From the NCBI RefSeq assembly GCF_021458635.1, contig NZ_JAIRDQ010000001.1, positions 868,001-932,000 on the forward strand: 64,000 nt of DNA, read 5' to 3'. The position numbers and the translations under genes are program-made. A model generated the notes under the pieces. It did no database searches and was not told the DNA's origin. It saw nothing but the letters and a program-made list of their open reading frames with translations. Positions 9,074-18,105 of the stretch are shown one piece after another (the stretch's first letter is position 1; every line of letters starts with the position of its first letter). The DNA comes from Bradyrhizobium monzae (GTDB lineage Bacteria; Pseudomonadota; Alphaproteobacteria; Rhizobiales; Xanthobacteraceae).

Positions 9074-10066
9074 ATGACCCGTCGCGCCAACATTGCCTGT
9101 CTCGGGGCCGGTCGCATGGGCCGCGGTATCGCCGTCGCGTTCGCCTATGCGGGGCACACGGTCACGATGATCGACATCAAGCCCCGTTCAGCGGGGGACT
9201 TTGCCAGGCTGGAGGGGGACGCGCTGGGCGAAGTCAGGAAGACCTTTGCCAGCCTGTCGAAGCTGGGGCTGCTGACCGAGACCGACGTTGATCCGCTGAT
9301 CGCGCGGGTTTCGGTGGTGCCGGCCAGCCAAAGCGGCGCCGCGTTGTCCGAAGCCGGAATGGTGTTCGAGGGCGTTCCCGAGGTGGTCGAGCTCAAGCGC
9401 GAGGTGCTGGCGGCGGCTTCAAAGCAGGTCGGCGACGACACAATCATTGCATCGACCACGTCGACCATCCTCGTCGACGATCTCTCGGGCGCGATCGTAA
9501 ACCCTCGCCGCTTCCTCAACGTACACTGGCTCAACCCAGCCTATCTGATCCCGCTGGTCGAGGTTTCGCCCGGCAAAGCCACCGATCCAGCCATCATCGA
9601 CGAGGTCAAGGCGCTGCTCGAAGGCATCGGCAAGGTGCCTGTCGTCTGCGCGGCGACGCCCGGCTTCATCGTTCCGCGCATCCAGGCATTGGCGATGAAC
9701 GAGGCCGCGCGCATGGTCGAGGAAGGCGTCGCCAGCGCGGAGGAGATCGACAAGGCGATCCGCTACGGGTTCGGCTTCCGGTATGCCGTGCTCGGGCTGT
9801 TGGAATTCATCGATTGGGGCGGCGGCGACATTCTGTACTACGCCAGCAAGTATCTGGAGGGAGCACTCGGTAGCGACCGCTACCGCGCACCGGAAGTGAT
9901 TTCCCGTAATATGCATGAAGGTCGGATCGGCCTCCGCACCGGCGCCGGCTTTCTCGATTATTCAGGCATGGACGTCGACGCCTATCGGGTAAATCGCCTC
10001 CAAGCGATGGTTGACCTGCTGCGGCACTTCGACCTGGCCCGCCCGCCGGTCATCGATCGCAGTTAG
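9074..10066 (+). CDS. 3-hydroxyacyl-CoA dehydrogenase (HBDH/PaaH type)
   Basis: A 330-residue protein with the NAD fingerprint GAGRMGRGIAVAFAYAG at its N-terminus. The family signature follows: STTSTILVDDL, the catalytic histidine region NVHWLNPAYLIPLVEV, and NRIQ-like VPRIQALAMNEA. It fits a monofunctional 3-hydroxyacyl-CoA dehydrogenase, the third beta-oxidation step. It lies 3 bp after the opine-dehydrogenase-like gene and ends the rightward operon. Its last 4 bases overlap the stop of the convergent dioxygenase gene. Confidence 0.9.
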   Translation: MTRRANIACLGAGRMGRGIAVAFAYAGHTVTMIDIKPRSAGDFARLEGDALGEVRKTFASLSKLGLLTETDVDPLIARVSVVPASQSGAALSEAGMVFEGVPEVVELKREVLAAASKQVGDDTIIASTTSTILVDDLSGAIVNPRRFLNVHWLNPAYLIPLVEVSPGKATDPAIIDEVKALLEGIGKVPVVCAATPGFIVPRIQALAMNEAARMVEEGVASAEEIDKAIRYGFGFRYAVLGLLEFIDWGGGDILYYASKYLEGALGSDRYRAPEVISRNMHEGRIGLRTGAGFLDYSGMDVDAYRVNRLQAMVDLLRHFDLARPPVIDRS

Positions 10067-11109
10067 CCGAAGACGTCCTGAAGCACGCCTTCCCGCACCA
10101 CCGCAACGCCATCGAGCTCGATGGTCGTTCCCATCATTGGCAAGTCGAAATGGCCCGCAGTGTAGCGGCCGGCGAATTCGTTGGCGCCAGTTGAGAACAG
10201 GAAGTTGCCGGAGACGGCGCGGATCTCCGTGCCATTGGTATCTCGCTGATCGTACATCGACAGCGCTTCGTAGCGTGCGCCCGGGTTCATGCCGAAACCC
10301 ACATGCGAGACGGCATAAGCCTCCCGATCGCCCCAGGCGGCAAGATAGGCACGCATCATTGCGGCATCCGTGCCCTCGCCTTCCAGCTCGACCACGTAGT
10401 CGTCTTTCAACGTCATCTTCACCGGCGACGTCAAGTATCGCTTGAACGTCAGATTGACGTCGCCCGGGGCCATCACCAGCGTGCCATTGATCGTCCCGCT
10501 CTTGGGAAAGCTGACCACGATGCCACCCGGCCAATGCGCCAGCGTGCCGGGCTTGTCGGTCCAGCCCCACACGCCGACCGTGGACGCACCGACCATGTCG
10601 ACGTCCAGTGACGTGCCGGCCTTCGACGTGACCCGCATCCGCTTCGTCCCACGCAGCATCTTTGCGGCTGCGCGAACGCGCTTCTCCAGCACCGGATCCG
10701 GCACCATGCGCTCCAGCGCCTCAGGATGCTCGTTGGAGATCACCAGAATACGCGCGCCCGCTTTCAGGATTTCGGGCGTCTCCACCGCATGCATCAGGCC
10801 TTCTATGGTGCAGTCCACCACGAAGCCAGCTTGCTGAAGCGCAGTGATGACCGGCCCAAGCTTTTGGATTGCTTCGCTGGCGCCGGTTGAGCGGACGGGA
10901 ACGATATTCCGATTGCGCGGCGTTGGAATAACCACATGAAAAGGCTTCGCTCCCATTCGCAGCAGGGCCAGCTCTGCCAGATGCACATTCAAGGCGCGCG
11001 ACTGCGTCTCCGAGAGAATCGCCGCGGTATCGCCGGTCTTGACCGCACATCGCTCAAAAATCTCGCAAAATGCGTCGATCCATTTTGCCTCGATGCGATC
11101 AGCCAGCAT
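10063..11109 (-). CDS. NicX-like non-heme iron dioxygenase (2,5-dihydroxypyridine 5,6-dioxygenase family)
   Basis: A 348-residue protein of the family that links thermophilic M29 aminopeptidases to 2,5-dihydroxypyridine 5,6-dioxygenase. His269 (AVSHVGFG) and the HxD pair His320/Asp322 (TAGHFDLP) sit almost exactly where NicX of Pseudomonas putida has its His-His-Asp iron ligands (265/318/320), and the lengths match (348 against 350). This favours an extradiol-like ring-cleaving dioxygenase over a peptidase. It is the last gene of a leftward transporter operon, 37 bp after the second permease. A pyridine-type or other N-heterocyclic substrate is inference. Confidence 0.72.
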   Translation of the reverse strand: MLADRIEAKWIDAFCEIFERCAVKTGDTAAILSETQSRALNVHLAELALLRMGAKPFHVVIPTPRNRNIVPVRSTGASEAIQKLGPVITALQQAGFVVDCTIEGLMHAVETPEILKAGARILVISNEHPEALERMVPDPVLEKRVRAAAKMLRGTKRMRVTSKAGTSLDVDMVGASTVGVWGWTDKPGTLAHWPGGIVVSFPKSGTINGTLVMAPGDVNLTFKRYLTSPVKMTLKDDYVVELEGEGTDAAMMRAYLAAWGDREAYAVSHVGFGMNPGARYEALSMYDQRDTNGTEIRAVSGNFLFSTGANEFAGRYTAGHFDLPMMGTTIELDGVAVVREGVLQDVFG

Positions 11110-11146
11110 GGTTCACTCCCGGTCCTCTGGTTTCTTATTCGTCAGC

Positions 11147-11914
11147 TCACGCTTCGGGGAAGCCCCGTAGAAGATACGATCGCACAGCGCCCAACAGGGC
11201 ATTGAGGATCAACCCCAGCAGTGAAATCGTGATCAATGGTACGAACATGTCGACGGCCTGAAAGGTGCGGGCCGCGGTGACCAGCGCGTGCCCCAGGCCG
11301 TCCGTCGACGTGATCATCTCTGCCAGAAACACCACGATGCAGGAAATGACAAGACCGATCCGGCACCCGGTCAGGATCGATGGCATTGCCGCCGGCAAGA
11401 CGACCTTGAACAGGATTTCATAGCGCCGCGTTCCCGCCGCCATAGCCGACCAGATAATCTTCTGCTCCACCGTCGAGGCGCCGTAATAGGTGGACAGCAG
11501 AATGGGAAAAAGCGCGTCCGCAGTCACCAGCGTGATCTTCGATCCGTGGCCGAAACCGAGCAACAGCAACAGCGCCGGATAGAGCGCTACCTTCGGCAGC
11601 GGCGCCAGCACCCGCACGATCGGCCGCACAATGGCATTGATCGCCGGACTGGCAGCAGCGGCGATGCCTATGCTCACGCCAAGCACGACCGCTATCGCGA
11701 AACCGGCGAATAGCCGGATCAGGGTCGCGGCAATTTCCTGCTGAAAAGTCCATGTCACGAGCTGCTGGAGCAGCCGGTTGAAGACGACGCCAGGCGGCGG
11801 CAGCAAAACTACGGGCGCGAAGCCGAATGACACCAGGCCTTGCCACAGCACGATCACCAAGGCGATCGGCGCGAGCCCCAAGATGACGTTTGGCGAGAGA
11901 GCACGTGACATCAT
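11147..11914 (-). CDS. ABC transporter permease, NitT/TauT (SsuC) family
   Basis: A 255-residue membrane protein with about six hydrophobic segments and the BPD-type EAA-like loop (AAGTRRYEILFKVVLPAAMPSI). It is homologous to the preceding permease and would form a heterodimeric channel with it. Start MMSRAL was chosen: its ATG overlaps the upstream TGA, as between the ATPase and the first permease. It forms part of an importer for small organic anions whose binding protein and ATPase lie upstream in the same direction. Confidence 0.9.
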   Translation of the reverse strand: MMSRALSPNVILGLAPIALVIVLWQGLVSFGFAPVVLLPPPGVVFNRLLQQLVTWTFQQEIAATLIRLFAGFAIAVVLGVSIGIAAAASPAINAIVRPIVRVLAPLPKVALYPALLLLLGFGHGSKITLVTADALFPILLSTYYGASTVEQKIIWSAMAAGTRRYEILFKVVLPAAMPSILTGCRIGLVISCIVVFLAEMITSTDGLGHALVTAARTFQAVDMFVPLITISLLGLILNALLGAVRSYLLRGFPEA

Positions 11915-12696
11915 GAGAAGCTCAAAGGCATGTCGAACTGCGGCTCGGACCAGCGCACCAATCTTGCGCGGACGCGCTCGAAGACCGCATCGAGACAGAT
12001 GCCCATCGCGCCGACGATGATGATCATCGCATAGACCGTGTCGTATTGGCCCATGTCGAGCGCGTTGAACAGGATGTTCCCCGCTCCAGACTGGCGCGCG
12101 ATCATCTCGCTGGTGATCATCGTGATCAGCGCCAGCACCAGGCCGGTGCGGCACCCGGTCAGGATCTCCGGAAGTGCGGCAGGCAACACGATCCGGACCA
12201 GACGCTGCAAGGGCGAAAGCCCCATCGCCGCGCCCGACCACAGCATCTTCTCCTCGACGGCCTTGGCACCCTCAAAGCTATGATAGATGACAGGCAGGCT
12301 GACGCCGAGGAAGATCACCAGCGTCTTGGTGATGTCACCGACGCCGAGCCACAGCATGACGATCGGCATCAACGCAGCCTTCGGCACCGGATAGATCACC
12401 ATCAGCAGCGGATTGAAGAAGGCTGCAACGGCCCGGCTACGGCCCATCAAAAGGCCCAGCGGAATCGAAACCAGAACTGCTATGCCAAACCCGATCGTCA
12501 TGCGGCGGAGCGAGGCCAGGATGTTGATCAGAGATTCCTTGTCGCCCAGGATATCCGGGATCGCGCGGATCGCTTCGATAGCCGTTGGAAAGCTGTCGTT
12601 CTTCAGCGCAAGCGACGCGACCTGCCATACCGCCAATAGTCCGATGCAAGCCAGCACCGGCGCAGCACGTTTCGTCACGGCGCTCGGCGACATCAT
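11911..12696 (-). CDS. ABC transporter permease, NitT/TauT family
   Basis: A 261-residue inner-membrane permease. An N-terminal hydrophobic segment (APVLACIGLLAVWQVASLAL) is followed by the conserved GLLMGRSRAVAAFFNPLLM and the EAA loop (GAAMGLSPLQRLVRIVLPAA). Both ends use 4-bp ATGA overlaps with neighbouring genes, so translation is likely coupled. It is paired with the permease at 11147-11914. Confidence 0.9.
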   Translation of the reverse strand: MMSPSAVTKRAAPVLACIGLLAVWQVASLALKNDSFPTAIEAIRAIPDILGDKESLINILASLRRMTIGFGIAVLVSIPLGLLMGRSRAVAAFFNPLLMVIYPVPKAALMPIVMLWLGVGDITKTLVIFLGVSLPVIYHSFEGAKAVEEKMLWSGAAMGLSPLQRLVRIVLPAALPEILTGCRTGLVLALITMITSEMIARQSGAGNILFNALDMGQYDTVYAMIIIVGAMGICLDAVFERVRARLVRWSEPQFDMPLSFS

Positions 12697-13538
12697 GAGA
12701 GCGACCCGGCTTCGTCGCTTTCATCGAACATACGCTCGATGTCGACGACGTATTTCTGGTAGCGCGGATCGAGCAACAGCTCGTTGCGGCGCCGCGGCCG
12801 CGGCAGATCGATATCAATGACCTCCCGGATACGCCCCGGAGACTTCGACATCATCACGACCTTGTCCGAGAGGAAGACTGCTTCGTCGACCGAGTGGGTG
12901 ACGAACAGCACCGTCTTGCGGTCACGCTCCCAGATATTCAGGAGATCGTTCTGGAGACGCGTCCGGGTATGAGCATCGAGCGCACCGAACGGCTCGTCCA
13001 TCAACAGGACCTCGGGGTGATAGGCGAGCGTCCGGGCCAGCGCGACGCGCTGCTTCATGCCGCCCGACAACTCCTTGGGATAGAAGTTCTCATAGCCCTT
13101 GAGCCCGACCATCTCGATCAGAGCGCGGCTCTGCGCTTCTGCTTCGTTGGCTCGCACACCTTGCTGGCGCGGGCCATACATCACGTTGCCCAGCACAGTC
13201 TTCCACGGAAACAGCGCGAACTCCTGGAAGACAGGCCCGCGATCCGGCCCCGACCCGGTAATGGTTTGTCCCTTCATCCTCACCGCGCCACTGGTTGGAC
13301 TGACGAAGCCACCGACAATGTAAAGCAGCGTCGACTTTCCGCAGCCCGACGGTCCGAGGATGGAGACGAACGCCCCCTCCTCGATCGTCAGGGAAATATC
13401 CGATAGCGCCAAATGTTCCCTGCGTGCCGAGGTCTGGAAGACCTGCGAGACGCGGTCGATCTCGATGATCGCAGAAGCTGGCTTTTGCGATGTCACCGGT
13501 CTCACCCATTCGCTCGATCTCGAAGGCACTACCTTCAT
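12693..13538 (-). CDS. ABC transporter ATP-binding protein, NitT/TauT family
   Basis: About 281 residues. Walker A is GPSGCGKST, the Q-loop is in FQEFALFPWKT, the signature is LSGGMKQRVALARTLAY, Walker B is EVLLMDEPFGALD, and the H-loop is in FVTHSVDEA. The start at MKVVPSRS follows GAGAGACGGG; an in-frame ATG at 13598 would add 20 residues. It energises uptake with the two following permeases. The family serves nitrate, taurine, sulfonates, aromatic acids and similar anions, so the substrate is not defined. Confidence 0.9.
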   Translation of the reverse strand: MKVVPSRSSEWVRPVTSQKPASAIIEIDRVSQVFQTSARREHLALSDISLTIEEGAFVSILGPSGCGKSTLLYIVGGFVSPTSGAVRMKGQTITGSGPDRGPVFQEFALFPWKTVLGNVMYGPRQQGVRANEAEAQSRALIEMVGLKGYENFYPKELSGGMKQRVALARTLAYHPEVLLMDEPFGALDAHTRTRLQNDLLNIWERDRKTVLFVTHSVDEAVFLSDKVVMMSKSPGRIREVIDIDLPRPRRRNELLLDPRYQKYVVDIERMFDESDEAGSLS

Positions 13539-13661
13539 CCCGTCTCTCGCTTCACTCACGGCGAACGTCACGCAGCCGGTTTGCCGAATGTCCTCCATAA
13601 GCGGCACGAGCTTAGCAAGAAACCTGCCAAACAGGCGCCAGTTTCGCACGCGCGCGACTTC

Positions 13662-15356
13662 TCACTCGAACCACGGCCATTCCGCCGGTCCCTCATGCGT
13701 GACTGCGCCACCCGGCGCCTGGCCGACCAGACGCGCATATTTCGCCAACGCACCTGCGCGATGACGCGGCGGGCGCCGCTTCCAATCGCGTCGGCGTGCG
13801 GCGAGTTCCTGCTCATCCACCAGCAAGTCCATGCGGCGTCGGGCGGCATCAATCCGGATCTTGTCGCCATCGCGGACAAGCGCCAGCGGTCCGCCAACGA
13901 ACGCTTCCGGAGATACATAGCCGATACACATGCCGCGCGTGGCGCCGGAAAACCGCCCATCCGTGATCAGGGCCACTTTCTCGCCCATGCCCTGCCCGTA
14001 AATCAGCGCGGTGACGCCGAGCATCTCGCGCATACCAGGGCCGCCCACTGGCCCTTCATTGCGGATCACCAAAACCTCGCCAGCCTTGTAGCTGCGGTCA
14101 CGAACAGCCGCGACACAAGCCTCCTCATCCTCGAAGACGCGCGCCACGCCCTCGAAGAACTGGCTCTTCAAGCCCGCGACTTTGATGACGGCGCCATCGG
14201 GACAGAGATTGCCCTTCAGAACCGCCACCCCGCCGTCTGGCATGATCGGCGCGCGGGTCGCGTAAACGACCTCGCCATCGGGCGCGTTGGCCGCGCCATG
14301 TTCTTCCGCGAGCGTGCGGCCCGTGATGGTCAGGCAGCTGCCATCGATATGCCCGCCTTGAATCAACTCGCGGATCACAACGGCCGCCCCGCCAATATCG
14401 AAAACATCCTTCGCCGTGTATTTGCCTCCAGGCCGCAGGTTTCCGATCAGCGGCGTTCTGGCAAAGACCTCACCGACGTCATCGATTGTGAACGCAATGC
14501 CGGCTTCGTTCGCGATCGCTGGCAGATGCAGCGCGGCATTGGTCGATCCGCCTGTGGCAGCAACGATCGCGGCTCCATTTTCCAGCGACTTCCGCGTCAC
14601 GATGTCACGCGGAAGTGGCCCACCTCGTTCGAGCATCTCCATGATCAACCGCCCGGCGCGGCGGGAGATCTGAGCGCGCTCGGCATAGACGCCGGGCACC
14701 ATCGACACGTTGGGTATCGTTAGACCCATCGCCTCCGACACCATTCCCATGGTGTTCGCGGTGAACTGACCGGCGCAAGCGCCAATGGTCGGCAGGCAGG
14801 CGCGCTCGATCCGCTCAAGCGTCGGGACGTCGATCTCTCCGGTCATGAAGCTGCCGACGGCCTCGTAGGAGTCGAGGACGGTCAGCGTGCGTCCATCAAC
14901 GCGGCCCGGCAGCGAGCTGCCGCCATAGATGAAGATGGACGGCACGTTGCAACGAACCATGCCCATCATCACGCCCGGAAGCGTCTTGTCGCATCCGCCG
15001 TATCCGATCAGCGCGTCGTAGGCGAGACCATGGACGACGGCCTCGATGGAGTCGGCGATCAGCTCACGCGAGAACAAGGAGAACTTCATCCCCTCGTGAT
15101 TCATGCTGATGCCGTCGGACACCGAGATGGTTGAGAATTCGCGCGGCGTGCCGCCGGCCTCCTCGACTCCGATCTTGGCAGCAGCCACCTGAAAATCGTG
15201 GGTCATGTTGCAGGGCGTCTGCTCGCCCTTCATGCTGACGATGCCTACCATCGGCTTGGCAATGGCCGCGTCGTCAAGCCCCATGGCGCGCATGAAGGCA
15301 CGGTGCGGAGCCCGGTCGAGGCCGTCGGTCGTTATCCGTGATCGCAACTTCTTCAT
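13662..15356 (-). CDS. IlvD/Edd-family dihydroxy-acid dehydratase paralogue
   Basis: A 564-residue IlvD/Edd protein with the iron-sulfur cysteines expected of the family ([25 protein letters not shown]). Other family segments include [11 protein letters not shown] and [11 protein letters not shown]. It is embedded between an ABC binding-protein gene and its ATPase. That is unlike a biosynthetic ilvD, so it probably dehydrates a catabolic di- or polyhydroxy acid. The start at MKKLRSR was chosen by similarity to family N-termini; an in-frame ATG 21 bases upstream also exists and neither has a strong ribosome-binding site. Confidence 0.85.
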   Translation of the reverse strand: MKKLRSRITTDGLDRAPHRAFMRAMGLDDAAIAKPMVGIVSMKGEQTPCNMTHDFQVAAAKIGVEEAGGTPREFSTISVSDGISMNHEGMKFSLFSRELIADSIEAVVHGLAYDALIGYGGCDKTLPGVMMGMVRCNVPSIFIYGGSSLPGRVDGRTLTVLDSYEAVGSFMTGEIDVPTLERIERACLPTIGACAGQFTANTMGMVSEAMGLTIPNVSMVPGVYAERAQISRRAGRLIMEMLERGGPLPRDIVTRKSLENGAAIVAATGGSTNAALHLPAIANEAGIAFTIDDVGEVFARTPLIGNLRPGGKYTAKDVFDIGGAAVVIRELIQGGHIDGSCLTITGRTLAEEHGAANAPDGEVVYATRAPIMPDGGVAVLKGNLCPDGAVIKVAGLKSQFFEGVARVFEDEEACVAAVRDRSYKAGEVLVIRNEGPVGGPGMREMLGVTALIYGQGMGEKVALITDGRFSGATRGMCIGYVSPEAFVGGPLALVRDGDKIRIDAARRRMDLLVDEQELAARRRDWKRRPPRHRAGALAKYARLVGQAPGGAVTHEGPAEWPWFE

Positions 15357-15436
15357 GCCTGCATCATCTTCATGCAATGTCCCGCACGCGGCGGGACATT
15401 TGCGACCTCATTGGTCCGGCGAACGGGTCGGATCGC

Positions 15437-16420
15437 CTATTGCAGCGGCGCGACGATCGTCGGGTGCTTGAATTGCGCGACATCCAGCTTCGGCAGCATT
15501 CCCGTTTCCGCATAGATGTCGAGCATCTTCTGGATCGCCGGGAAATTCGGTGCCGCACCGGGATCGCGACCGAAATCATTGTCCTTGAGCAGATAAGTCT
15601 CGAGCACCGGGATGGGCGCTTTCAAGACCTCATTGACCACCTTCAACGTCTCTTCACGGTTCGCCAGTGCCTTTTTCATGCCCGACGTGATATCGCGGAC
15701 ATAAGCCTTGACCAGCTCGGGGTTCTTGTCGACGAAATCAGCACGGCAGGCTTCCAGGATGTGCACGATGTTCGGCATGGCCTGCGACAGCGAGAACAGT
15801 TTTCTTGTGCCGCCCTTGGCCTCAGCTCGCGCCGCGAACGGCTGGTTCATGTTGACCGCATCGACCCGGCCCTGTCGCAGGGCATCCTCGGAGACGGCAA
15901 AACCGACCTCGACCAGCTTGATGTCCTTGGCCGGATCGACGCCGTTCTGCTTCAGCAGCAGATTGAACGGGCCTTGCGTGCCGCCGCCGATGACGGAAAT
16001 GCCGACCGTCTTGCCCTTGAGATCTGCAATCGTCTTGATTGGCGAGTCATCCATGACCGCCCAGTAGACCGAGAAGCCACCAGGCTTCTCGAAGACGTGC
16101 TGCGCCACGATGTAGGCCTTGAGATTGCCGCCGACCACGCCATTGGCAAGTGAGAGCGGCGCTTGCGTTGCGCAATCCAATGCGCCGGCCGCCAAGGCCT
16201 GCGTCATCGGCGCTGTGCCCTGAAACTGGGTCCACTCGACGTTATAGGTCTTGCCGATATCGGGAAATTCGGCCGGCCTGCGCATCATCCAGTATTTGGA
16301 TTCCTCGGCCGGAATCGTCCAGCCCACGCGGATCGTCTGCTGCGCCCATGAGGGGCTCGCGCCCGCGATCATGGCCGCCACAGCCCCCGCTGCCAGCATC
16401 CACCTCGAAACTGTCCGCAT
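15437..16420 (-). CDS. ABC transporter substrate-binding protein, NitT/TauT (NMT1-like) family
   Basis: A 327-residue periplasmic protein with a Sec signal peptide (MRTVSRWMLAAGAVAAMIAG, cleavage after SWA). The mature part has the SsuA/TauA-like GWTIPAEESKYW start and the ISVIGGGTQGPFNLLLKQNG ligand-loop region. The start is preceded by GGAG. It is the first gene of the leftward operon ending in the NicX-like dioxygenase. The divergent oxidoreductase at 16597 shares its 176-bp promoter region. Confidence 0.88.
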   Translation of the reverse strand: MRTVSRWMLAAGAVAAMIAGASPSWAQQTIRVGWTIPAEESKYWMMRRPAEFPDIGKTYNVEWTQFQGTAPMTQALAAGALDCATQAPLSLANGVVGGNLKAYIVAQHVFEKPGGFSVYWAVMDDSPIKTIADLKGKTVGISVIGGGTQGPFNLLLKQNGVDPAKDIKLVEVGFAVSEDALRQGRVDAVNMNQPFAARAEAKGGTRKLFSLSQAMPNIVHILEACRADFVDKNPELVKAYVRDITSGMKKALANREETLKVVNEVLKAPIPVLETYLLKDNDFGRDPGAAPNFPAIQKMLDIYAETGMLPKLDVAQFKHPTIVAPLQ

Positions 16421-16596
16421 CGTGCCCACTCCGCTGCTCCGGCGCCGACCGACGCCACCCAACCCGACCAGCCCAAATGTTTCATGGTTCAAACAATCAG
16501 GCAAGCCATGCATGCCGACCGGTTTCACAGCTAGATGCGTTATGTATGGTGCGCAGCGGTCGCGCGGCGTTGCGCCGCGACACAAGGAGGCAACCT

Positions 16597-17505
16597 ATGG
16601 CTGATGCGAGCAAGGCAAACCCGCAGGGCGTCGAGAAACTCGGCTATCTCGGCCTCGGACTGATGGGGACGCCAATGACCCGGCGCCTGCTCAAGGCCGG
16701 TTATCCCGTCAGCGTCTGGAACCGCTCGGAAGGCAAGGTCGCTCCGCTCGTGGAGGCTGGCGCCAAACGCGCGGGCACGCCACGTGACCTGTTGGCAAAC
16801 TGCGACATCGTCTTCATGTGCGTCACGGATGCAGCAGCCGTCGAGGAGGTCATCTTCGGGCGGGAAGGTCTTGCGGTCGCTCCCGGCGCAGGCAAGCTCG
16901 TGGTCGATTTTTCATCCATCCATCCCGAAGCCGCGCGCGAACTGGCTGCCCGATTGAAGTCGGCGAACGGTGCAGGCTGGATCGACGCACCGGTGTCCGG
17001 CGGTACCAGGGGTGCCGAAGAAGCCACGCTTGCCATCATGGCCGGCGGAGAGGCCTCCGACATCGAGCGGGCACGGCCCTATGTGCTGACAATGGCGCGC
17101 AGGTTCACGCACATGGGTCCCACCGGCGCGGGCCAGACCACGAAGCTTTGCAACCAGGTGATCGTCGGATGCGCGATGGCCGTGCTCGCAGAGGCAACGC
17201 GCCTTGCCTCGAATGCTGGAATTGATGCAAGCCGGCTGCCCGAGGCGCTCGCCGGCGGCTTCGCGGATTCGATCCCGCTTCAGCTCTTCGTGCCGCGCAT
17301 GGTTCAGGGCATCCACTCACCGCCGCTCGGCCACATCGCGACGATGTTGAAGGATCTCGACACGGTCGCCGATGTCGCCCAGTCAACGTCAACGCCGGTG
17401 CCGATGGCGACCCTCGCGGGCCAGATCTTCAGGCTGGCCAAGGCTGCACGCGGCGCAGACGCGGACGCTCTGGAAATCTACAAGCTCTCGGCCACAGACC
17501 GCTGA
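16597..17505 (+). CDS. 3-hydroxyisobutyrate-dehydrogenase-family oxidoreductase
   Basis: A 302-residue beta-hydroxyacid dehydrogenase. The NAD(P) fingerprint is GLGLMGTPMTRRLLKAG, the substrate-binding motif is DAPVSGGTRGAEE, and the catalytic lysine lies in GAGQTTKLCNQ. The ATG at 16597 has a perfect AAGGAGG 6 bp upstream; longer in-frame starts would run into the divergent binding-protein gene. It is convergent with the flavin reductase. Members act on 3-hydroxyisobutyrate, tartronate semialdehyde or related hydroxy acids, which would fit a product of the dehydratase/dioxygenase region. Confidence 0.88.
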   Translation: MADASKANPQGVEKLGYLGLGLMGTPMTRRLLKAGYPVSVWNRSEGKVAPLVEAGAKRAGTPRDLLANCDIVFMCVTDAAAVEEVIFGREGLAVAPGAGKLVVDFSSIHPEAARELAARLKSANGAGWIDAPVSGGTRGAEEATLAIMAGGEASDIERARPYVLTMARRFTHMGPTGAGQTTKLCNQVIVGCAMAVLAEATRLASNAGIDASRLPEALAGGFADSIPLQLFVPRMVQGIHSPPLGHIATMLKDLDTVADVAQSTSTPVPMATLAGQIFRLAKAARGADADALEIYKLSATDR

Positions 17506-17529
17506 ACCGAGCGGCGTCCCTCGATCAGT

Positions 17530-18105
17530 CTACGGCGACTTCTTGCGCTCGTCATCGGCCAGAAACCGGCCGTAGGTCCCCCGCGCAAACAGCAGCGGCT
17601 CTTTGGCGTTGTAGGCATAGGCCTCGACCGCACCGAGAAAGATCACGTGATCGCCGCCATAGTAGCGATTGACGGACCGGCACTGAAAATTGGCCACGCT
17701 GTCGGCAAGAACGGGCGCGTTGCCGAGGCCCGGCGTCCAGTCCACGCCAGCGAACTTGTCCTCGGACGATTTTGCGAATTTGTTTGCAAGCGCTTGCTGC
17801 GAGGTGCCTAGCACGTGCACAGTGAAATGGCTGGCGTTCTGAAACACGCTCAAGCTCGAGGAATAGACGCCGAGGCTCCAGAGAACGAGGGGAGGATTCA
17901 AGGAGACCGACGCAAACGAATTGCAGGTGATGCCATACGGCTTTCCATCAGCGGCCGTAGCTGTGATGATAGTTACGCCCGTTCCATACGCCCCGAGAGC
18001 GTTGCGAAAATCACGCGGATCAATCTGCGAGCTATCGCTCGCGAGCTCGTTGGCTGGATCGGGCGCGGCCGGCTGCTTTGGCTGGTCTTTCATCGGCCGG
18101 CTCAC
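17530..18105 (-). CDS. Flavin reductase (HpaC/DIM6-NTAB family)
   Basis: About 191 residues with the flavin-reductase domain: RDFRNALGAYGTGVTIITA, the FMN-binding GITCNSFASVSLNPPLV, and a late RYYGGDHVIFLGAV. Such proteins reduce FMN or FAD with NAD(P)H for a partner oxygenase. The GTG at 18105 overlaps the monooxygenase TGA (GTGA) and is preferred; ATG at 18093 is possible. Direct overlap with the monooxygenase gene strongly suggests a two-component system. Confidence 0.88.
   Translation of the reverse strand: MSRPMKDQPKQPAAPDPANELASDSSQIDPRDFRNALGAYGTGVTIITATAADGKPYGITCNSFASVSLNPPLVLWSLGVYSSSLSVFQNASHFTVHVLGTSQQALANKFAKSSEDKFAGVDWTPGLGNAPVLADSVANFQCRSVNRYYGGDHVIFLGAVEAYAYNAKEPLLFARGTYGRFLADDERKKSP

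Noticed and set aside
13413-14723. 436-codon rightward reading frame
   Set aside because: Antisense to the IlvD-family gene and the ATPase, with no domain and no ribosome-binding site.
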